A DNA stretch of 38,337 nt from assembly GCA_014800735.1 (NCBI GenBank), contig JAAVFP010000031.1, positions 45,685-84,021 of the forward strand. The letters are read 5' to 3'. This DNA is from Bacteroidales bacterium. Lineage in GTDB: Bacteria > Bacteroidota > Bacteroidia > Bacteroidales > Muribaculaceae. The notes beneath the pieces are model-generated. The model was not told where the DNA came from. It did no database searches and saw only the letters and a list, made by a program, of their open reading frames with translations. Positions 8,455 to 17,634 of this stretch are shown here, one piece after another (the stretch's first letter is position 1; each line of letters begins with the position of its first letter). A program made the translations under genes and the position numbers.

Positions 8455-9579
8455 ATGATGTCTGAACCGAATTTCCCTAAAATACCTCCCGGGCGGCCGT
8501 TTACTTTCGACCGTGTGATGCGTATTGTTGTCACTATTGGTGCGGTACTTGCCGCCATCTGGATTATCGGCTTGCTCAAGGATGTACTTCTGCCTTTCCT
8601 TGTGGCATGGCTGATAGCCTACATGCTGGAGCCGTTTGTGCAGTACAACAGCCGCTTGCTACATGTGCGCAACCGGTGGCTGCCGATTGCCGTCACACTG
8701 TTCGAGTGCGTACTGATACTTGCAGCGCTGTGCACTTTCCTACTGCCATCGATTTTCGAGGAAATGCACCAGGTGGCTTCCTTCATCAAGGAATATACTG
8801 AAAAGGGCACAGAAATTCCGCTGCTGCCGGAATCGTTCCACAGCTATCTCCGCAACACTATCGACTTCGACTCAATATCGCGCGAACTTACCCGCCAGGA
8901 TATTAAATCCATCCTCGAAACGATGGGTTCGTTTATCGCCGGCGGATACAATTTTGTGATGGGCATTTTCAGCTGGTTCATCGTGGTGCTCTATGTGGTG
9001 TTCATCATGATTGACTACGAGCGTATCACCCGCGGCTTCCGCCGACTGGTGCTTCCTAAATATCGTCCGCTGGTGTACCGCATCGGCGACGATGTGAAGA
9101 ATTCCATGAACCACTACTTCCGCGGCCAGGCTCTGGTGGCCTTCATTGTGGGTATTCTTTTCTGCATCGGCTTCCTGATTGTGGGCTTACCTATGGCCGT
9201 GGTGATGGGTCTTTTCATCGGCTTGCTCAACATGGTGCCTTATCTGCAACTCATATCGCTTGTGCCTGTCACGCTGCTGTGCCTTGTGTGCTCGGCCGAC
9301 ACCAACGTGGATTTCTGGTCGATATGGTGGGCTTGCATGGCGGTGTATATCGTTGTGCAGGGTATTCAGGATTTTTTCCTCACACCAAAAATCATGGGCA
9401 AGGCCATGGGCCTCAATCCGGCCATCATCCTGCTTTCGCTGTCGGTGTGGGGCACGCTCCTGGGTTTCATAGGCCTGATTATAGCCCTGCCGCTCACCAC
9501 CCTGCTGCTGGCTTACTATAATATATATATTAGTTCGCGCGAGGATGAGTTCGCCGAGGATAGTTCCGACAATAATTAA
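8455..9579 (+). CDS. AI-2E family (PerM/YdiK-type) membrane transporter
   Basis: A 374-aa integral membrane protein. A paired hydrophobic region lies at about residues 23-60, a third segment near 80-100, a soluble loop of about 70 residues, then a block of membrane segments from about 160 to the C terminus. Family marks are FLVAWLIAYMLEP near the N terminus, GLPMAVVMGLFIGLLNMVPYL, and the C-terminal LLGFIGLIIALPLTTLL. The family includes the AI-2 exporter TqsA and Na+/H+ or PerM-like carriers, so the substrate cannot be named. Two ATGs stand at 8455 and 8458; I use the first. The next gene begins 15 nt later, so they are probably co-transcribed. Confidence 0.9.
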   Translation: MMSEPNFPKIPPGRPFTFDRVMRIVVTIGAVLAAIWIIGLLKDVLLPFLVAWLIAYMLEPFVQYNSRLLHVRNRWLPIAVTLFECVLILAALCTFLLPSIFEEMHQVASFIKEYTEKGTEIPLLPESFHSYLRNTIDFDSISRELTRQDIKSILETMGSFIAGGYNFVMGIFSWFIVVLYVVFIMIDYERITRGFRRLVLPKYRPLVYRIGDDVKNSMNHYFRGQALVAFIVGILFCIGFLIVGLPMAVVMGLFIGLLNMVPYLQLISLVPVTLLCLVCSADTNVDFWSIWWACMAVYIVVQGIQDFFLTPKIMGKAMGLNPAIILLSLSVWGTLLGFIGLIIALPLTTLLLAYYNIYISSREDEFAEDSSDNN

Positions 9580-9594
9580 CCAATCAATAATCAA

Positions 9595-11277
9595 ATGACA
9601 CTAAACGACAAAGCTTGGGCAAGATGGACAGCGCTGGGCCTCCTGGCATTGGCCATGTTCTGCTCGTACATTTTCATGGACATCCTGTCGCCTATCAAGG
9701 ACCTTCTGCAGTCCACCCGCGGCTGGGATTCCACTGCTTTCGGCACCATGCAGGGTTCCGAAACGTTCCTCAACGTATTCATTTTCTTCCTGATTTTCGC
9801 AGGTATTATCCTCGACAAGATGGGCGTGCGCTTCACCGCCATCCTTTCGGGTGCCGTGATGCTTGTGGGTGCCACCATCAACTGGTATGCCCTCACCGAT
9901 GCCTTCATCGGCAGCTCGCTTGATGTCTGGTTCACCAACCATCTGAACTACATCCCCGTGTTCGACGAGCTGGGCATCTCGCCTTTCTACGAGGGCATGC
10001 CCGCTTCGGCCAAATTCTCGGCCGTAGGCTTCATGATTTTCGGCTGCGGCGTTGAAATGGCCGGTATCACCGTGTCGCGCGGTATTGTCAAGTGGTTCAA
10101 GGGCCGCGAAATGGCTCTTGCCATGGGTTCCGAAATGGCTCTTGCCCGCCTGGGTGTTGCGACCTGTATGATTTTCTCGCCCATGTTCGCCGAGCTTGGT
10201 GGCGACATCAGTGTGTCGCGCTCCGTGGCTTTCGGTGTCATCCTGCTGATGATTGCGCTGATCATGTTCATCGTGTACTTCTTCATGGATAAGAAACTCG
10301 ACGAGGAAACCCACATGGAGGAAGAAAAGGACGAGCCCTTCAAAATCAGTGACCTCGGCAAAATCCTCACTTCGAGCGGCTTCTGGCTTGTGGCACTGCT
10401 GTGCGTGCTCTACTATTCGGCCATCTTCCCCTTCCAGAAGTATGCCGTGAATATGCTCCAATGCAACCTGACGTTCACCGACGTCGACCCCACCTCGTTC
10501 TGGGGTTCGGATGCCGTGACAGTGTGGCAGTACATCGTGATGATTGTAGTGGCCGTTGCCGCTTTCGCCAGCAACTTCGGCAGCAACAAGGCCATGCGTG
10601 GTGTGATGGTCGTTGTTGCCGTTGCAGCCCTCGTCTGCTACTGCTGGATGGGCTATATGCGCCAGAGCGCGGCAGCCATCTTCGCCGTGTTCCCGCTGCT
10701 CGCTGTGGGCATCACTCCGGTGCTTGGCAAGTACGTGGACTTCAAAGGCAAAGCAGCTTCCATGCTCGTGCTCGGCTCGCTGCTGCTCATTGCCTGCCAC
10801 CTCACTTTCGCGTTCATCCTGCCTATGTTCAAGGGTAGCCCCGTTGGCGGCGTGATTGTGGCCTACCTCACCATCCTGGTGCTTGGCGCATCGTTCTCGC
10901 TGGTGCCTGCCTCGCTGTGGCCCAGCGTGCCCAAACTGGTGGATGCCAAAATCATCGGTTCGGCCTACGCGCTCATATTCTGGATTCAGAACATCGGCCT
11001 GTGGCTGTTCCCCATGCTCATCGGTAAAGTGCTTGACAGCACCAACCCTGAAATCACCGAAGCAGTGGCCAACGGCACCATGAGCGAGGAAGTAGCCTCC
11101 GTGAGCTACAACTACACCGCTCCGCTTGTGATGCTCGCCTGCCTGGGCGTGGCTGCTTTCTTCATCGGCCTTATCCTGAAGGTTATCGACCGCAAGAAGG
11201 GCCTCGGCCTTGAACTTCCCAACGTGAAGCCCACCGACGACGTCCTCGAATCAGAAATCGTTGCCGCCGAGGATTAA
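9595..11277 (+). CDS. Major facilitator superfamily transporter
   Basis: A 560-aa polytopic membrane protein with about 12 hydrophobic segments and a charged central loop (DKKLDEETHMEEEKDEPF, about residues 229-246) that divides the two six-helix halves, as in MFS carriers. The loop-2 signature is present as DKMGVRF near residue 77 (G-x-x-x-D-(R/K)-x-G-x-R type). It is longer than a typical 400-450-aa MFS protein because of extended periplasmic loops, one near residues 102-140. The C-terminal tail is cytosolic and acidic. Substrate is unknown. It follows the AI-2E-family gene by 15 nt and ends just before a very strong terminator. Confidence 0.85.
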   Translation: MTLNDKAWARWTALGLLALAMFCSYIFMDILSPIKDLLQSTRGWDSTAFGTMQGSETFLNVFIFFLIFAGIILDKMGVRFTAILSGAVMLVGATINWYALTDAFIGSSLDVWFTNHLNYIPVFDELGISPFYEGMPASAKFSAVGFMIFGCGVEMAGITVSRGIVKWFKGREMALAMGSEMALARLGVATCMIFSPMFAELGGDISVSRSVAFGVILLMIALIMFIVYFFMDKKLDEETHMEEEKDEPFKISDLGKILTSSGFWLVALLCVLYYSAIFPFQKYAVNMLQCNLTFTDVDPTSFWGSDAVTVWQYIVMIVVAVAAFASNFGSNKAMRGVMVVVAVAALVCYCWMGYMRQSAAAIFAVFPLLAVGITPVLGKYVDFKGKAASMLVLGSLLLIACHLTFAFILPMFKGSPVGGVIVAYLTILVLGASFSLVPASLWPSVPKLVDAKIIGSAYALIFWIQNIGLWLFPMLIGKVLDSTNPEITEAVANGTMSEEVASVSYNYTAPLVMLACLGVAAFFIGLILKVIDRKKGLGLELPNVKPTDDVLESEIVAAED

Positions 11278-11287
11278 TCCTTCCCGC

Positions 11288-11339
11288 AAATCACAAAAAA
11301 GGCATAAACGTGCATGCGTTTATGCCTTTTTTGTGATTT
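11288..11339. terminator. Strong bidirectional terminator
   Basis: A perfect 23-bp stem (11288-11310 with 11317-11339) around the 6-nt loop TGCATG. The stem has A6 and T6 tracts at its base side, so it carries a U tract in either direction. It lies between the convergent MFS gene (+) and metH (-), which ends 12 bp further on. Confidence 0.92.
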
Positions 11340-11350
11340 GGACAGCAATT

Positions 11351-14300
11351 TCAGCTGCGGGGAAGGAGGTCGGTGATACGGCTCAGGGGGAGACCGCGAC
11401 GCCTGGCGTAGTCGGCTTTGGCTTCGTCGCTGACCGGACCGACTTCGAAATAGCATGCCTCCGGTGCGGCGAACATGAAGCCGGTTGTTGTGGCCGAGGG
11501 GTTCAGCGCGCCGTTTTCGGTGAGCGTGATGCCCATACCGGCGTAGTCTAGCAACGGTGCAAGCAGATGCGTGATGGTCTGGTCGGGCAGCGAGGGATAG
11601 CCTACGGCCGGGCGAGGACCTCGCTTTCGGTTGCCGAGTGCCCACAGCTGTTCGTGCACACGGCGGTGAAGCCACTCGGTGGCAGCTTCCACCAGACGGT
11701 CGGCCAGCGATTGGAGAAGCAGATGACGGTAGGGGTCCGTGGCCGAGTCGATTTTGGACTGCACGGCATGGCCTACGGTCACGGCAAACACACCGGCATG
11801 GTCATCGGCCTCGGCAACGAAATCGGCCACGGCGTGCCCTGCCCCGCTCTCCTGCCGGAGGGTGGGGATGCGCGTGCCGCCAATCACCAGGTCGAGGTCC
11901 TCGCGGTGAGCTTCGGCAAGCACCACTCGGGCGGAAATACTTACACCTTCTGCGACGAACTCGCTCAGAATCGCGCGGGCATCGCCAAGAAGGCGCTCCG
12001 CCTCGCTTGAAGCATCCCGGACAGGAATATCCCACACATGCAGGAAGGCCTTCCAGTTTATAAGTTCAATAAGCTCGCTTACCGGCACGCTGAAATCCGA
12101 ACGACCGGCAACGGCAGGAGCCGGCATAGACTCAGCAACGGCCTTGGCCCGGGGAATATCCGCAGCAGCGGCGCGACCAGAACTCCGCTGCGCATACTCG
12201 TTGCGCAGGGTGGCCTGTGCCTCGCGGTTTTCAGCTGTGATAGCCATGCGTGTGGCTTCGTCGGCCACGCGGCCGGCCACATCAGGTAGCGAGGCAGCAT
12301 CGCGCGTGTGAAATACTACCCCGCTGAACTCCGGTGCAATTTTCACGGCAGTGTGCAGGGCCGAGGTGGTTGCGCCACCCACAAAGAGGGCCACATCCGT
12401 CAGTCCTTCGGTTTGCAGTCGCCGCGCCACCTCGGCCATTTCGGAGAGCGATGGGGTGATAAGGCCGCTGAGGCCCACGAATTTGGCACCGGTTTCACGC
12501 ACGGCAGCCACAATCCGGTCAGCAGGCACCATAACGCCGAGGTCAATAACCTCAAAACCACTGCAACGGAGCACCACGGCCACGATATTCTTGCCAATAT
12601 CGTGCACGTCGCCCTTGACAGTGGCGAGTACCATGCGTTTGCAGGCGGAAGTACCGTCGATGTTTTCGGCGGCGGCTTCGCGCTCTATGTGCGGAGTGAG
12701 CCATGCTATGGCCTGCTTCATGACTCCGGCACTGCGCACAACCTGGGGCAGGAACATGCGGCCGGCGCCAAAGGCTTCGCCAACACGGTTCATGCCATCC
12801 ATAAGCCGTCCCTTTATCACAGCCATGGCCGAACCATCCTGCTGCATGGCCTCGGCCAGGAGTTCCTCCAGGCGGTCGGTGCGCCCGGTCATCACCATCT
12901 CGGCCAGAGTAGGCTCGGCAGCCTCGGGCTTGGGTGCTTTGGCAGGAGCCTTGGCAGCCTCGGCCTGGGCCATCATGCGGTCGGCAATCTCGGTCAGGCG
13001 CACGGCAGCATTGGCGTCGCGGCAGAAAATCACGTCTTCTATCGCCTCGCGTAGCTCGGGCTCAATGGTGTTGATGTCCAGCGAGGTGGTAGGGTTGACA
13101 ATCGCCATATCCATACCGCGGGCAATGGCGTGGTGCAGAAACACGGTGTGCATGGCCTCGCGCAGACGGTTGTTGCCGCGGAAAGCGAACGACAGATTGC
13201 TCACACCGCCGCTCACCTTGGCTCCGGGCAGGTTTGCCTTAATCCACTCCACAGCTTCAAGAAAGTCAAGGGCATAACGGTCGTGCTCAGGGATACCCGT
13301 GGCCACAGTCAGCACATTGGGGTCGAAAATAATTTCCTCGGGGCACAAGCCGGCATGGGTGGTGAGCAGATTGTAGGCCCGGCTCAGAATTTCAACACGA
13401 CGTGCGAAAGTTGTGGCCTGGCCCATCTCGTCGAAAGCCATCACAACCACTGCAGCGCCGAGGGCCTTGAGCTCACGGGCATGCTCCAGGAATTTCGCCT
13501 CGCCCTCTTTAAGACTGATCGAATTGACCACGGCACGGCCCTGAACCTTGCGCAGTCCGCGGCGAATAACATCGAAGTCCGACGAGTCAATCATCACTGG
13601 CACGGCGGCAGTTGAAGCATCCAGCCCAAGCATGGCCGTGAAGCGCTCCATTTCGGTGGCGGCATCCAGAAGGCCATCGTCCATGTTCACGTCCAGCATC
13701 GCGGCACCCTTGCCAATCTGTCCGGCAGCTATGGTGAGCGCTTCGGCGTAGGAGCCCTCATTGACAAGGCGCAGGAATTTGCGGCTGCCGGCCACATTGC
13801 AGCGCTCGCCAACTTTGACGAAACCATGGGCATCCACATCAAGCACATCGAGTCCGGCCGTGCGCAGATGGCCGTCGCGTGCGGGCACTTTGCGTGGTTC
13901 GGCCTTGGCGGCAAGCGCGGCGATGGCGGCAATGTGGGCCGGGGTGGTGCCGCAGCAACCGCCGATGATATTCACCAGACCACGACCGAGGTATTCGCCC
14001 ACGGTTGCGGCCATTCGCTCGGGTGTTTCGCTGTAGCGGCCCATCTCGTCCGGTAGGCCCGCGTTGGGGTAAAGGCTTATATAATAAGGTGCACTCTGCA
14101 GTCGCTCCAGCCACGGTGCCATGCCTTCGGCACCGAAGCCGCAGTTCAGACCCACGCTCAGGGGCGCAACATGCTCCACCGAAGCCAGAAAGGCCTCCAC
14201 GGTCTGACCCGAAAGCGTGCGGCCACTCTCGGTGAGTGTCACCGAAATCATCACCGGCACGCGGCGTCCGCAGTCGGCCATTGCCTGCTCAAGACCGTAG

Positions 14301-14860
14301 ATAGCGGCCTTGGCATTGAGCGTGTCGAAAATTGTTTCAAGCAAAATCACGTCCACACCGCCTTCGATAAGGGCAGCACACTGCTCGCGGTAGGCTTGGG
14401 CCATAGCGTCGAAGTCAACCACCGGGTCACCGTCGGCCTCGACGGGCAGCGACAGCGACACATTGGATGGCCCCACGCTGCCGGCCACATAAGCGCGGCG
14501 CCCCGTGGCACGGTGATGGCGCTCAACTGCCTCACGGGCCAGGCGGGCGCCGGCCAGATTGATTTCGCGCACATAGGAGCCGAGCCCATACTCACTCAGC
14601 GATATGGCGTTGGCGTTGAAGGTGTCGGTTTCAATAATATCGGCACCGGCGCCCAGATAGTCGGCGTGAATTGCACCAATCACATCGGGGCGCGTCAGGG
14701 TGAGAAGGTCGTTACACCCCTTCAGCACACCGGGATGCGTGGCAAAGCGCTCGCCGCGGAAGTCGCTCTCCGTCAGGCTGTGGCGCTGAATCATAGTGCC
14801 CATGGCGCCGTCCAGCACCAGCACTCGGTGCTGCAGTTCTTCAGTTATATTGCTGTTCAT
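11351..14860 (-). CDS. metH: Cobalamin-dependent methionine synthase
   Basis: Methylates homocysteine to methionine with 5-methyl-THF through methylcobalamin. The 1169-aa protein has all four modules: the homocysteine-binding barrel with zinc cysteines Cys240 (GLNCGFGAEG) and Cys302/Cys303 (GGCCGTT); the pterin-binding barrel from about residue 340 (VGERCNVAGSRKF); the B12 module with DVHDIGKN, where His753 is the lower cobalt ligand; and the C-terminal reactivation domain that binds AdoMet (RPAVGYPSLPDQT). The reading frame is open far upstream, but the ATG at 14858-14860 starts exactly where homology to other MetH begins, and it overlaps the metF stop by one base (TGATG). That suggests translational coupling. 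Confidence 0.96.
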   Translation of the reverse strand: MNSNITEELQHRVLVLDGAMGTMIQRHSLTESDFRGERFATHPGVLKGCNDLLTLTRPDVIGAIHADYLGAGADIIETDTFNANAISLSEYGLGSYVREINLAGARLAREAVERHHRATGRRAYVAGSVGPSNVSLSLPVEADGDPVVDFDAMAQAYREQCAALIEGGVDVILLETIFDTLNAKAAIYGLEQAMADCGRRVPVMISVTLTESGRTLSGQTVEAFLASVEHVAPLSVGLNCGFGAEGMAPWLERLQSAPYYISLYPNAGLPDEMGRYSETPERMAATVGEYLGRGLVNIIGGCCGTTPAHIAAIAALAAKAEPRKVPARDGHLRTAGLDVLDVDAHGFVKVGERCNVAGSRKFLRLVNEGSYAEALTIAAGQIGKGAAMLDVNMDDGLLDAATEMERFTAMLGLDASTAAVPVMIDSSDFDVIRRGLRKVQGRAVVNSISLKEGEAKFLEHARELKALGAAVVVMAFDEMGQATTFARRVEILSRAYNLLTTHAGLCPEEIIFDPNVLTVATGIPEHDRYALDFLEAVEWIKANLPGAKVSGGVSNLSFAFRGNNRLREAMHTVFLHHAIARGMDMAIVNPTTSLDINTIEPELREAIEDVIFCRDANAAVRLTEIADRMMAQAEAAKAPAKAPKPEAAEPTLAEMVMTGRTDRLEELLAEAMQQDGSAMAVIKGRLMDGMNRVGEAFGAGRMFLPQVVRSAGVMKQAIAWLTPHIEREAAAENIDGTSACKRMVLATVKGDVHDIGKNIVAVVLRCSGFEVIDLGVMVPADRIVAAVRETGAKFVGLSGLITPSLSEMAEVARRLQTEGLTDVALFVGGATTSALHTAVKIAPEFSGVVFHTRDAASLPDVAGRVADEATRMAITAENREAQATLRNEYAQRSSGRAAAADIPRAKAVAESMPAPAVAGRSDFSVPVSELIELINWKAFLHVWDIPVRDASSEAERLLGDARAILSEFVAEGVSISARVVLAEAHREDLDLVIGGTRIPTLRQESGAGHAVADFVAEADDHAGVFAVTVGHAVQSKIDSATDPYRHLLLQSLADRLVEAATEWLHRRVHEQLWALGNRKRGPRPAVGYPSLPDQTITHLLAPLLDYAGMGITLTENGALNPSATTTGFMFAAPEACYFEVGPVSDEAKADYARRRGLPLSRITDLLPRS

Positions 14861-15795
14861 CAATAGATTTGTTCGGCAACTTTGCGCACGCTGTCGGTGC
14901 CCATCAGGGTGTAGAAGTGCAGGCCCTCCACACCGTGGGCAATTAGGTCGCGGCACTGCTCCGTGAGCCACTCCACGCCCACGGCTTTGGCCTGGTCGTC
15001 GGTGGTGCACTTGCGCAGCTCCTTGGCAAAGGGTTCGGGAATATCGGAGCGGAACACACGCGGAAGCACGGTGAGCTGATTGCGATTCACCACCGGTTTC
15101 ACACCGGGGATGATGGGAACCTCAATGCCCGCAGCGCGGCAACGGTCCACGAAGCTGTAATATTTCTCATTGTCGAAAAACATCTGCGTCACCAGATATT
15201 TCGCGCCGTTCTCAACCTTCTTCTTGGCCCAGTAGATGTCCGATTCGAAGTTGGGAGCTTCCTCGTGCTTCTCAGGGTAGCATGCCATGCCATACTCGAA
15301 GGGAGTTTCGATGCCCTCCAGGCGAGTGCCGTCAAGCGAAAAGCCCTGGTTGAACAGGTTCACCTGCTGCTGCAGGTCGGTGGCATGCTCGTGGTAGAGC
15401 TCGGGGTCCTGGCTGACAGTGTCGGCGGATTTACTGTCGCCCCGCAGCAGAAACAGATTGCTGATGCCCAGGAAGTTGAGATCAAGCAGCGCATACTCCG
15501 TCTCCTCCTTGGTGAAACCCTTGCAGATGATGTGGGGCACGGCCTTGATGCCGTACTTATTCTGGATGGCCGCGGCGATGGCTACCGTGCCGGGGCGCTT
15601 GCGCACACTCAGGCGACGCAGGCTGCCGTCGGGCTGCTCCTTGTAGACGAACTCGCTGTGGTGCGAGGTTATATTGATATAGGCGGGGTCGAAATCCCGC
15701 AGCTTGTCGATGATGCCGAACACCTTGTAGATACTGTTGCCCTTGAGCGGCGGCAGAATCTCGAAGGAAAAGGTCGGTAATTTATTATCGCTCAT
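14860..15795 (-). CDS. metF: 5,10-methylenetetrahydrofolate reductase
   Basis: Reduces methylene-THF to methyl-THF, the methyl donor for MetH, using FAD. The 311-aa protein is close to the usual bacterial length. It shows the family N terminus FSFEILPPLKG with the catalytic Glu, the ITSHHSEF strand, LFLLRGDS near residue 115, YPEKHEEAPN near residue 175, and KYLVTQMFFDN with FVDRCRAAGI-VPIIPG. It is the second gene of the methionine operon: 18 nt after the PLP enzyme gene, with its stop overlapping the metH start by one base. Tight stoichiometric expression with MetH makes sense biochemically. Confidence 0.96.
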   Translation of the reverse strand: MSDNKLPTFSFEILPPLKGNSIYKVFGIIDKLRDFDPAYINITSHHSEFVYKEQPDGSLRRLSVRKRPGTVAIAAAIQNKYGIKAVPHIICKGFTKEETEYALLDLNFLGISNLFLLRGDSKSADTVSQDPELYHEHATDLQQQVNLFNQGFSLDGTRLEGIETPFEYGMACYPEKHEEAPNFESDIYWAKKKVENGAKYLVTQMFFDNEKYYSFVDRCRAAGIEVPIIPGVKPVVNRNQLTVLPRVFRSDIPEPFAKELRKCTTDDQAKAVGVEWLTEQCRDLIAHGVEGLHFYTLMGTDSVRKVAEQIY

Positions 15796-15813
15796 TGTGA
15801 ATTGGGTTGCGGA

Positions 15814-16995
15814 TTAGTGAACAGCCTTTTCGATGGCCTGGCGGAGATCGGCGATTATGTCGGCCGGTGCCTCCAGACCGATGGACAGGCGGATTAAGCG
15901 CTCGGACACGTCCATGCTCCGGCGCACCTCGGGGGTGAGAGTGCCGAAAATCGTGCTTGCCGGGTGGATGGCCAGTGTGCGGTTGTCGAACAGGTTTGTA
16001 GCACGCTTCACCAGCCCGAGGGCGTTGATGAAACGCTTGCAGCTGTCCTCGCTCGGCAGTGTGATGGTAATCATCGCTCCGAAACGGCCACCGAACTGGC
16101 GCTTGCACAGTTCGTGCCAGGGATTATCGGGCAGCCCCGGATAGCACACCTCGATTTCCGGCATCCCGGCCAGCGCGCCGGCCACTTCCATCGCGTTGCG
16201 CTCCTGGGCCGTATAGCGGGCGTCGAGGGTCTCGAGGCCGAGGGTCTGCATATAGGCGGCATGCGGGTTGAGATATGCGCCCAGGTTCATCAGCAGGTCC
16301 TTGCGCAGGGTGGTGTCGAAGCCCGGCAGGGTGCCGTAGTCAATCACCAGGCCGCCAAGCGACGTGGCACCGCCCGAAATATACTTGGTGGACGAAAGCA
16401 CCTCCACGTCCACCCCGAGTGCCTTCACGTCGGCGTAGACAAACGGAATCATAGTGGTGTCGGCCACCAGGGCTGCCCCGTGGGCATGAGCCACATCGGC
16501 CAGCATGGCCAGGTCGGCAACCTCCATCTGGGGGTTGGTGACAGTTTCGAGATATACCATGGCGGTGTTGTCGTCCACGGCCGCGCGCACGGCCTCAGGG
16601 TCGGTCAGGTCCACCAGCTCGGTCACCACACCGAAGCGTGCCAGGGTTCGGGTGAACAGCAGATATGTGTTGCCGAACAGATGGCGCGATGTCACAATCT
16701 TTTTACCCGCCCCGGTCAGAGCCATAGCCACGGCCGAAATGGCAGCCATGCCGGAGTTGAACGCCACGACGTCGCGTGCGCCTGCGAGCGCCTTCACTAT
16801 GTTCTCGAAATGAATGACCGTGGGGTTGGTCACGCGGGAATAATCCGGATCTGTGCTCCGCCCGGTGAAGGAATCAATCATCGTGTCGGCGTCCGGGAAC
16901 TCGTAGGCCGCACAGTGATACACCGGCATCGAAAGGGCTCCGTAGGCGTCCGGACTCATGTACGGAGTGTGTATAGCTTTTGTCGTTTTTTCCAT
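15814..16995 (-). CDS. Cys/Met-metabolism PLP-dependent enzyme (sulfhydrylase or lyase)
   Basis: A 393-aa fold-type I PLP enzyme of the trans-sulfuration family. The internal aldimine lysine is Lys204 in SSTKYISGG. Other family marks are DPDYSRVTNPT near residue 55, FNSGMAAISA near residue 85, VADTTM with the PLP-nitrogen Asp near residue 180, and NLFDNRTLAIHPASTIF near the C terminus. It could be an O-acyl-homoserine sulfhydrylase, a cystathionine synthase or lyase, or methionine gamma-lyase; sequence alone does not settle this. Its position at the head of a metF-metH operon favours homocysteine formation. The frame is open up to 17037, but that ATG lies in the -7 box (17035-17042), so the start is the ATG at 16993-16995. 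Confidence 0.88.
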   Translation of the reverse strand: MEKTTKAIHTPYMSPDAYGALSMPVYHCAAYEFPDADTMIDSFTGRSTDPDYSRVTNPTVIHFENIVKALAGARDVVAFNSGMAAISAVAMALTGAGKKIVTSRHLFGNTYLLFTRTLARFGVVTELVDLTDPEAVRAAVDDNTAMVYLETVTNPQMEVADLAMLADVAHAHGAALVADTTMIPFVYADVKALGVDVEVLSSTKYISGGATSLGGLVIDYGTLPGFDTTLRKDLLMNLGAYLNPHAAYMQTLGLETLDARYTAQERNAMEVAGALAGMPEIEVCYPGLPDNPWHELCKRQFGGRFGAMITITLPSEDSCKRFINALGLVKRATNLFDNRTLAIHPASTIFGTLTPEVRRSMDVSERLIRLSIGLEAPADIIADLRQAIEKAVH

Positions 16996-17034
16996 TGTTG
17001 TGAATAAAATATTGCACCTATTGGTAAGGGATGA

Positions 17035-17042
17035 CAAATTTA
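17035..17042 (-). promoter_or_regulatory. -7 box of the methionine operon
   Basis: TAAATTTG on the minus strand, 39 bp before the start codon of the PLP enzyme gene. I do not see a convincing -33 TTG, and no SAM-I riboswitch core in the leader. Confidence 0.6.
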
Positions 17043-17113
17043 GCTATAATTTTCCAATTTTTCGACCATTTTGCAGATATTATAATTTCAACATCGAAAC
17101 CTGCATCTGAAAT

Positions 17114-17127
17114 ATTTTCATGAAAAT
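17114..17127. promoter_or_regulatory. 14-bp perfect palindrome between divergent genes
   Basis: ATTTTCATGAAAAT is a perfect dyad, about 72 bp upstream of the -7 box of the methionine operon and 80 bp upstream of the small gene at 17208. It is placed like an operator, but it is AT-rich and could be chance. Confidence 0.3.
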
Positions 17128-17207
17128 TCCACTTGTGGCTCAACAATAATTCCGTTCATCAGTTATAAACATAGAACATTAAACGAATCATTAAATAATC
17201 TGCTCCA

Positions 17208-17561
17208 ATGATAACCCGCCAGGTAATACAGACCCTATATAAAAAATACAACAAGCTCCCCAAAAGCCCCGATTGCCTTGATATGCCCCTGCTTTTCGAT
17301 TATGCCGCCGAGCACCACAACATCGAAATCGACATGGAGGGTCCATTGGAAGCGCTGATTATCAATAGCATTACCCCCGATTCGCCCTTTCATCGCATTC
17401 CCCTGGAGCGCATCCATGCTATCGTGCCCTTCGAGGAATGGGTGGCCGTGGTGCTCCACTCATCCATTATTTTCCTCAGCAAAACATCGCCCAAAGTGAG
17501 TGTGCATCTGCGCAGCGAGGCGCCCTCGATTACGGACCGCCTCAAGGCCATGTTCAGCTGA
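17208..17561 (+). CDS. Small conserved-looking protein of unknown function
   Basis: A 117-aa protein I do not recognise. There is no signal peptide or membrane segment, so it should be cytosolic. The N terminus is basic (VIQTLYKKYNKLPKSP); the middle has an acidic, hydrophobic pattern (FDYAAEHHNIEIDMEG); then come alternating beta-type segments (LEALIINSITPDSPFHRI; WVAVVLHSSIIFL). Codon use and GC match the neighbours, which supports a real gene. It is transcribed away from the methionine operon, from a 212-bp intergenic region. No TAnnTTTG box is evident for it. The next gene on the strand has its own promoter. Confidence 0.75.
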   Translation: MITRQVIQTLYKKYNKLPKSPDCLDMPLLFDYAAEHHNIEIDMEGPLEALIINSITPDSPFHRIPLERIHAIVPFEEWVAVVLHSSIIFLSKTSPKVSVHLRSEAPSITDRLKAMFS

Positions 17562-17615
17562 GCTGCATTAATGTTTTTTAGTTTTTAAGTAATCAATCGT
17601 CTCTTGAAATTTTCG

Positions 17616-17623
17616 TAACTTTG
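17616..17623 (+). promoter_or_regulatory. -7 box of the RsmI-like methylase gene
   Basis: TAACTTTG at 17616-17623, only 11 bp before the ATG at 17635, which implies a leader of just a few nucleotides. The in-frame GTG at 17623 overlaps this box and is not a credible start. Confidence 0.6.
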
Positions 17624-17634
17624 TGCATAAAGTT

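Noticed and set aside
9601-10800. 399-codon His/Glu-rich minus-strand frame opposite the MFS gene
   Set aside because: The odd composition is the antisense image of membrane-helix codons. It is a shadow frame.
14861-15010. Longer N terminus of MetH with arginine-rich residues
   Set aside because: These codons are the metF gene in another frame. The MetH family starts at the ATG at 14860.
16996-17037. Start codon at 17037 for the PLP enzyme
   Set aside because: It falls inside the -7 promoter box at 17035-17042.
16996-17207. SAM riboswitch before the methionine operon
   Set aside because: I looked for a SAM-I core in the leader and upstream region and found none. The leader after the -7 box is only about 35 nt.
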